Assembly: GCF_900102265.1 (NCBI RefSeq)
Contig: NZ_FNBH01000003.1
Span: forward strand, 310,001 to 374,000
Direction: 5' to 3'
Length of the DNA stretch: 64,000 nt
Source of the DNA: Epilithonimonas hungarica
GTDB lineage: Bacteria > Bacteroidota > Bacteroidia > Flavobacteriales > Weeksellaceae
Under the pieces are notes generated by a model that made no database searches, was not told the DNA's origin, and saw nothing but the letters and a program-made list of their open reading frames with translations. Positions 59,996 to 64,000 of the stretch are shown here, piece after piece (position 1 is the first letter of the stretch; each line of letters begins with the position of its first letter). The position numbers and the translations under genes were made by a program.

Positions 59996-62203
59996 ATGAA
60001 AAAAATATCCTCAGTAATGGGAAACAGACGATTCAGTTATTTCATCATCCTCACATTTATTGCGGGTTCTCTCCTATTGATAGCAGTTCAAATCAATTCG
60101 GCTAAAAATACCAAAGAACTCATCCAAAATAACAACCGACTTCTGAACGAGTTGCGTTCCAGCAATCATTTGCGTGAAATCGACCGCGATATTCTTGGCG
60201 TTGAAAGCAGAATCCGAGCTTCTATTGCAACCAATGATACGACTCATCTCGAAGGAATCGACCAAAAAATCAGTCAGATAGAAAACTTTCTCGATTCACT
60301 TTCCAAAGACAATTCAGACGGCGTTGAAGAAAAGCTGATTCACAGACTGAGCGTTCTCGCAATGGAAAAGAAGACAACGAAAGACAAATTACTGCTTCGC
60401 TATCACACCCTTGGAAATATGGACGACAACACTTCCATTGCTAATCCAAGAGCTCGAAAAATTTCGAACGAAATCACGTCCATCACTGCTAAAATTTACG
60501 AAAGCAGAAAACTTCATATGGTTAGCCTCAGCAAAGAGACTGAAGCAATGGGACAAAAAGCGAGATTGTATGATATTTCCTTATTGATTCTTTTGATTTT
60601 GAGCGGTTCCATTGTCGGTTATCACATTCTACGTCAGTTCAAACGTCAGAGATTGTTAATTCAGGAATTGGATGTTGCAGAGAAAAAAGCATCGGTTGCC
60701 GCACAGACCAAAGAAAATTTTCTAGCCAATATGAGCCACGAAATCAGAACGCCTTTGAGCGGAATTTTGGGATTTACCAACCTTTTACAGAAAAGACCTT
60801 TGGATGAAACTTCGAAAGAATTTGTCTCATCCATTCAACGTTCCGGGGAAAATCTGATGGCGATTATCAATGACATTTTAGATTTATCAAAAATCGAAGC
60901 CGGAATGATGCGCATTACCAAAGGTATATTCAGCATCAATGGATTGGTGAATTCTGTCGAAACATTTTTTGTTGAACGAGCCAAGGAAAAAGGATTGACG
61001 ATTTCCAGCAAAATCGATACTTCAATTCCCGATACTTTGAATGGTGACGCAACGAGACTCACTCAGATTTTGGTCAACCTCATCGGAAATGCAATCAAAT
61101 TTACACATCAGGGAACTATCAATATCGAAATTTACAATAAACAGCAAACCGAAAACGAAATCATTGTCGGCTTCAAAGTTTCTGACACAGGCATCGGAAT
61201 TGATAAAGAAAAACTCATTGAAGTTTTTGAAAGATTCAATCAGGGAGAAGATTCAACGACCAGAAATTACGGTGGAACAGGACTTGGTTTATCGATTGTG
61301 AAAAGCCTAATTCAGTTGCAGAACGGCGATATAGAAGTGACGAGCGAACAGGGAAAAGGCACGACTTTCCATTTTTATATTCCATACACAATTGCAAAAG
61401 AACAGCTTAATTTAGTTCCAAAAGTTGACACCGATTATTTTAAAGATAAAACGAATGCGCCTCTGAAAGTATTAATCGTAGATGATAATGCTATCAATCA
61501 AAGCCTGATGAAACATCTCCTTTCCCAATGGAACATCAATTTTGAAACTGCAAATAACGGCTTGGAAGCTGTGGAATTTCTCAGAAACAACGACTGTGAT
61601 TTGGTTTTAATGGACATCCAAATGCCACAAATGGACGGTTATGTCGCCACGCAAACCATCCGTGAAGAACTGAAACTGAACACGCCAATCATCGCAATGA
61701 CCGCACACGCTTTGGCAGGCGAACGCGAAAGATGTATGAGCCGTGGAATGAACGAATACATTTCCAAACCGATAAAAGAAGAGGAATTATTCAAATTAAT
61801 CTCCAATTTCGGTCTGAAGGAAAATGAAAAAATCGAAGTAAAAACAGAAGAAATCACTTCTAATTATGAGTTCATCGACCTTACCTATTTGAAGTCTATC
61901 AGCAATGGCGACAAAGATTTTGAAAGAACCGTGACGCAACAGTTTTTAGATAATGTCCCGACTCATTTGCAGGAACTGAAACTGGCTTATGAATATAAAG
62001 ATTTCAAATTGCTGAAATTAAGAGCACACGATTTGAAATCGAGTGTTGCGATAATGGGTTTGCTGGCTTTATTAGAGGAAAAATTAAATATTTTAGAATT
62101 AACAGTCGACGATAATCCAGCTTCAACACAAGCTTTGGAAGAGGTGAAAGATATTTTGCTGAAATCTTTTTTTGAGGCTAAATTATTTATGAAATCGCTT
62201 TAA
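59996..62203 (+). CDS. Hybrid sensor histidine kinase with receiver and HPt domains
   Basis: A 735-residue inner-membrane protein. Two membrane helices (about 14-33 and 193-211) enclose a helical periplasmic sensor of about 155 residues, four-helix/CHASE3-like in appearance. Then come a HisKA domain with His248 (ANMSHEIRTPLSG), an ATPase domain (Asn365 in NLIGNAIKFT; SDTGIGI; GGTGLGLSI), a receiver with Asp540 (LVLMDIQMPQMDGY, Lys591), and an HPt domain with His678 (LRAHDLKSS). This is an ArcB/BarA-like phosphorelay. The final output regulator is not evident. Confidence 0.93.
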   Translation: MKKISSVMGNRRFSYFIILTFIAGSLLLIAVQINSAKNTKELIQNNNRLLNELRSSNHLREIDRDILGVESRIRASIATNDTTHLEGIDQKISQIENFLDSLSKDNSDGVEEKLIHRLSVLAMEKKTTKDKLLLRYHTLGNMDDNTSIANPRARKISNEITSITAKIYESRKLHMVSLSKETEAMGQKARLYDISLLILLILSGSIVGYHILRQFKRQRLLIQELDVAEKKASVAAQTKENFLANMSHEIRTPLSGILGFTNLLQKRPLDETSKEFVSSIQRSGENLMAIINDILDLSKIEAGMMRITKGIFSINGLVNSVETFFVERAKEKGLTISSKIDTSIPDTLNGDATRLTQILVNLIGNAIKFTHQGTINIEIYNKQQTENEIIVGFKVSDTGIGIDKEKLIEVFERFNQGEDSTTRNYGGTGLGLSIVKSLIQLQNGDIEVTSEQGKGTTFHFYIPYTIAKEQLNLVPKVDTDYFKDKTNAPLKVLIVDDNAINQSLMKHLLSQWNINFETANNGLEAVEFLRNNDCDLVLMDIQMPQMDGYVATQTIREELKLNTPIIAMTAHALAGERERCMSRGMNEYISKPIKEEELFKLISNFGLKENEKIEVKTEEITSNYEFIDLTYLKSISNGDKDFERTVTQQFLDNVPTHLQELKLAYEYKDFKLLKLRAHDLKSSVAIMGLLALLEEKLNILELTVDDNPASTQALEEVKDILLKSFFEAKLFMKSL

Positions 62204-62220
62204 AGTCTAATCAATTGCGT

Positions 62221-62334
62221 CGGGCTTTAGCCCGATGATTAAAATTTAAATGAACTCGGCTTTAGCCAAAATTTAGATTAAGTTTTGGCTAAAGCCTAAC
62301 CTATTATTTTTCGGGAACGAAAGGGCTAAAGCCC
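62221..62334. repeat. Cluster of four GGCTTTAGCC palindromic units
   Basis: CGGGCTTTAGCCCG (62221-62234), GGCTTTAGCC (62258-62267), then GGCTAAAGCC (62287-62296) and GGGCTAAAGCCC (62323-62334). There are two units in each orientation, arranged so that the inner pair also forms a larger hairpin. It lies just after the kinase stop and may also act as its terminator. Confidence 0.8.
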
Positions 62335-62361
62335 ATTCCTATTGATTTTTTTAATACCAAA

Positions 62362-62916
62362 ATGATTATGGAAAACCAAGGCGCATCGGTGGTCATCACC
62401 CATCACGTTCTCAACGGCAAACAAACCGAATATGAAAAATGGCTCGATGAAATTCTGCCCGTTTCCAAAAACGCCAAAGGCTTTATCGACTGGCAAATCG
62501 TTCGTCCAATTCCAAATCTTACTTTTGTCTACACGGTCATTATCCGATTTGATACGATTGAAAATCTCAGAAACTGGATGGAATCTGATACCAGAAGAAA
62601 ACTGATTGACAAAGCACATCCCTTATTCACCAAAGAAGACAATTACGAAATCAAATCGGGTCTGGATTTTCTATTTTATGGCGAAAAAGAAAACAAAGTT
62701 CCGGTTCGATGGAAACAATATCTGGCAACTTGGTCTGCAATTTATCCTTTATCATTATTGATGCAATTGCTGTTATTGCCTTCTTTAAGATTAATGAATA
62801 TTCCTGCCAATCGGTATTTTGATACTTTCATCAGTACAGGATGTCTGGTATTTTTAGTGATTTTTGTAGTGATGCCGAATTATACGAAGCTGATTAGGAA
62901 ATGGCTGTATAAATAA
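62362..62916 (+). CDS. Antibiotic biosynthesis monooxygenase (ABM) domain protein with C-terminal membrane helices
   Basis: A 184-residue protein. The first about 100 residues are a ferredoxin-like ABM domain (SVVITHHVLNGKQTEYEKWLDEI, GFIDWQIVRP, RFDTIENLRNWMES). The C-terminal 70 residues contain two membrane helices (about 127-147 and 156-175). Such fusions form a known family of small inner-membrane proteins without an assigned substrate. The start could be the ATG at 62362 or the third residue (62368). It is followed by a strong terminator. Confidence 0.85.
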   Translation: MIMENQGASVVITHHVLNGKQTEYEKWLDEILPVSKNAKGFIDWQIVRPIPNLTFVYTVIIRFDTIENLRNWMESDTRRKLIDKAHPLFTKEDNYEIKSGLDFLFYGEKENKVPVRWKQYLATWSAIYPLSLLMQLLLLPSLRLMNIPANRYFDTFISTGCLVFLVIFVVMPNYTKLIRKWLYK

Positions 62917-62938
62917 TTAAAATTTTGTTCTAAAATAA

Positions 62939-62973
62939 AATCCGTCTCAAACAAAATTGAGACGGATTTTTTG
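62939..62973 (+). terminator. Rho-independent terminator of the ABM gene
   Basis: AAAATCCGTCTCA and TGAGACGGATTTT form a 13-bp perfect stem with a short loop and are followed by a T run. Confidence 0.9.
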
Positions 62974-63115
62974 TTTAAATCTTTTTCTTAAAAAAGATTA
63001 GTAAAAAGCAAAAATAAGCAAAACGGTTAAAACCTTTGCTATACAAGGCTTTATAAAAACAGTAGTCTTAGTTCGGAAGTCGGTGTCTGATAGATTTTGG
63101 GCTTAAAATGACAAG

Positions 63116-63166
63116 GTTAAGTTACTAATTCGTTACCGATTGATAAAGGTAACTACATAGCTTAAC
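63116..63166. repeat. Nested inverted repeats upstream of the integrase
   Basis: GTTAAG (63116-63121) faces CTTAAC (63161-63166). Inside, GTTACC (63132-63137) faces GGTAAC (63148-63153). With GTTAC at 63121-63125 and GTAAC at about 63209 there are four copies of the pentamer near the integrase. They could be arm-type binding sites. Confidence 0.45.
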
Positions 63167-63251
63167 TGATTATATTTCAGTCTTTTGCATCCTTTTTTAC
63201 ATTCCCTTGTAACTCAATGTAATTTAATTTTAAACATTAAACATTTGAGTT

Positions 63252-64000
63252 ATGGAACAGACAAAAAAATCCACGTTCAAACTACTTTTCTACCTGAAAA
63301 AGAACGAACTGAAAAAGAACGGTAATGCCCCGATTATGGCACGTATTACCATTGACGGAACTCCTAAAACTTTCGGAACAAAGTTAGAAATAAACCCCAA
63401 TAATTGGGATTTGAAACACGGAAGAGTTCAGGGCAAAAGTGCGCAGGCATTAAGCATCAATAAAAAACTGGATAATATACGTGGGCGTATCGACAAGATT
63501 TATGAAGATATGCTGAAGCACGAGGGCTTTGCGACCGCCCAAAAAGTAAAGCTATCATTTTTGGGTGTCGGCGTAATGGATGATGCTATCCTAAAAGTTT
63601 TCAACAACCAAAATGAGGATTTTAAAAAATTGGTCGAAAAGGAAGAACGCTCACAAAGCACCTACAACAAGTATATCACAGTTTACAATCATCTTACCAC
63701 ATTTATAAAGGAACGCTATCATCGTGATGATATGGCTTTTCGGGAATTGACTTCCGATTTTATCCGGGAGTTTGATTTTTACCTCCGGTATGATTTGCAG
63801 TCTTCCCACAATACAGTTTGGGTGTACACGATGCCTGTATTAGCCCTTGTGGAACTGGCTATTAAAAAAGGCTTGATACGTGATAATCCTTTTCAGGATT
63901 ACGAAATCAATATGGAAGAAACCGACCGGGGTTATATCCTTAAAGAAGATGTTGAAAAGCTGATGATGTGCGTACCACCGCACCCACGGTATAAACTGGT
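63252..64000 (+). CDS. Tyrosine-type site-specific integrase of a conjugative or mobilisable element (3' end outside window)
   Basis: An open frame of 249 codons from ATG 63252 runs off the right edge. The N-terminus (KSTFKLLFYLKKNELKKNGNAPIMARITIDG) is the arm-type DNA-binding domain of Bacteroidetes transposon integrases. A SAM-like core-binding domain follows (STYNKYITVYNHLTTFIKERY... NTVWVYTMPVLALVELAIKKGLIRDNPF). The start of the catalytic domain appears at the edge (YILKEDVEKLM). The catalytic Arg, His and Tyr are not in the window. Codon use (GCG, CGG, CCG) looks richer in GC than the neighbours, in keeping with horizontal transfer. Confidence 0.92.
   Translation, partial: MEQTKKSTFKLLFYLKKNELKKNGNAPIMARITIDGTPKTFGTKLEINPNNWDLKHGRVQGKSAQALSINKKLDNIRGRIDKIYEDMLKHEGFATAQKVKLSFLGVGVMDDAILKVFNNQNEDFKKLVEKEERSQSTYNKYITVYNHLTTFIKERYHRDDMAFRELTSDFIREFDFYLRYDLQSSHNTVWVYTMPVLALVELAIKKGLIRDNPFQDYEINMEETDRGYILKEDVEKLMMCVPPHPRYKL

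Larger units (their letters stand above)
62917..63251. other. 335-bp spacer: host terminator plus likely end of a mobile element
   Basis: After the terminator at 62939-62973 there is about 280 bp without a gene, leading to the integrase start. It holds an imperfect palindrome (63017-63040) and a set of GTTAC inverted and direct copies (63116-63166 and 63209). No tRNA is present. One end of the mobile element (att site) should lie here. Confidence 0.5.

Noticed and set aside
63017-63040. CTnDOT-type core GTAnnTTTGC in the integrase upstream region
   Set aside because: CCTTTGC is present but not preceded by GTA at the right distance, so the known CTnDOT core is not matched.
63061-63110. tRNA 3' end as the integration target
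   Set aside because: GTTCGGAAGTC looks briefly like a T-loop, but no acceptor stem, CCA-type end or upstream tRNA arms can be folded.
1-64000. CRISPR arrays, rRNA or tRNA genes, and insertion sequences
   Set aside because: No regularly spaced long direct repeats, no conserved rRNA segments, no cloverleaf candidates and no transposase motifs were seen; the only mobile-element protein is the edge integrase.

Overview
The window is a stretch of chromosome from a member of the Bacteroidota, class Flavobacteriia, most like Chryseobacterium and relatives (Weeksellaceae). Supporting signs are the AT-rich DNA, promoters of the TTG-N(17-23)-TAnnTTTG type, a SusC/SusD pair, a type IX secretion sorting domain, DUF5686 and DUF11 proteins, and several intergenic repeat families of the kind I associate with Chryseobacterium/Flavobacterium. 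No rRNA, tRNA or CRISPR array was found. I worked by eye without database searches, so family names rest on recognised motifs and overall sequence.

Layout. 1-7.2 kb: the 3' end of a TPR/AraC-type membrane-linked regulator, two secreted proteins sharing a C-terminal module, a small membrane protein, a CE1-type esterase and a DUF805 protein. 7.2-16 kb (minus strand): gcvP, then a probable operon of an MscS channel, pdxJ, an alpha/beta hydrolase, a small membrane protein, an NAD-dependent epimerase-like reductase and an acyl-CoA ligase. 16-25 kb: a DUF456 protein, a lipoprotein, ung, two paralogous lactonase-type beta-propellers on either side of a DUF5686 outer-membrane protein, rsmA, idi and an NAD(P)-binding protein.

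25.2-54.5 kb is the accessory heart of the window: a locus for rhamnogalacturonan I (RG-I) breakdown and L-rhamnose use. A minus-strand cluster (GH28, GH2, CE12 esterase, GH106 rhamnosidase, an unknown secreted protein, PL11 lyase, GH105 hydrolase) takes the polymer apart. RhaT and a SusC/SusD pair import products. RhaI, a rhamnulokinase, a fused rhamnulose-1-phosphate aldolase/lactaldehyde dehydrogenase and an FMN-dependent L-lactate dehydrogenase carry rhamnose to DHAP and pyruvate. A divergent, T9SS-exported PL1-type lyase with FN3 and LamG domains completes the set.

The main discovery is a shared cis-element: five promoters in this locus (GH28 operon, PL1 gene, rhaT, susC, rhaD) each carry an 18-bp direct repeat of about RCAGGAT with a 10-bp period. 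In every case it sits exactly 20 bp upstream of a TAnnTTTG-like -7 element. It looks like the operator of an undescribed RG-I/rhamnose regulon whose regulator is not in the window.

54.6-58.3 kb: an oxidative pentose phosphate operon, gnd-zwf-pgl. 58.5-62.9 kb: dps, a LytTR response regulator, a hybrid histidine kinase with receiver and HPt domains, and a monooxygenase-domain membrane protein. From about 63 kb a tyrosine integrase of the Bacteroidetes conjugative-transposon type begins and runs off the edge, which suggests that the end of an integrated element lies between about 62.97 and 63.25 kb.
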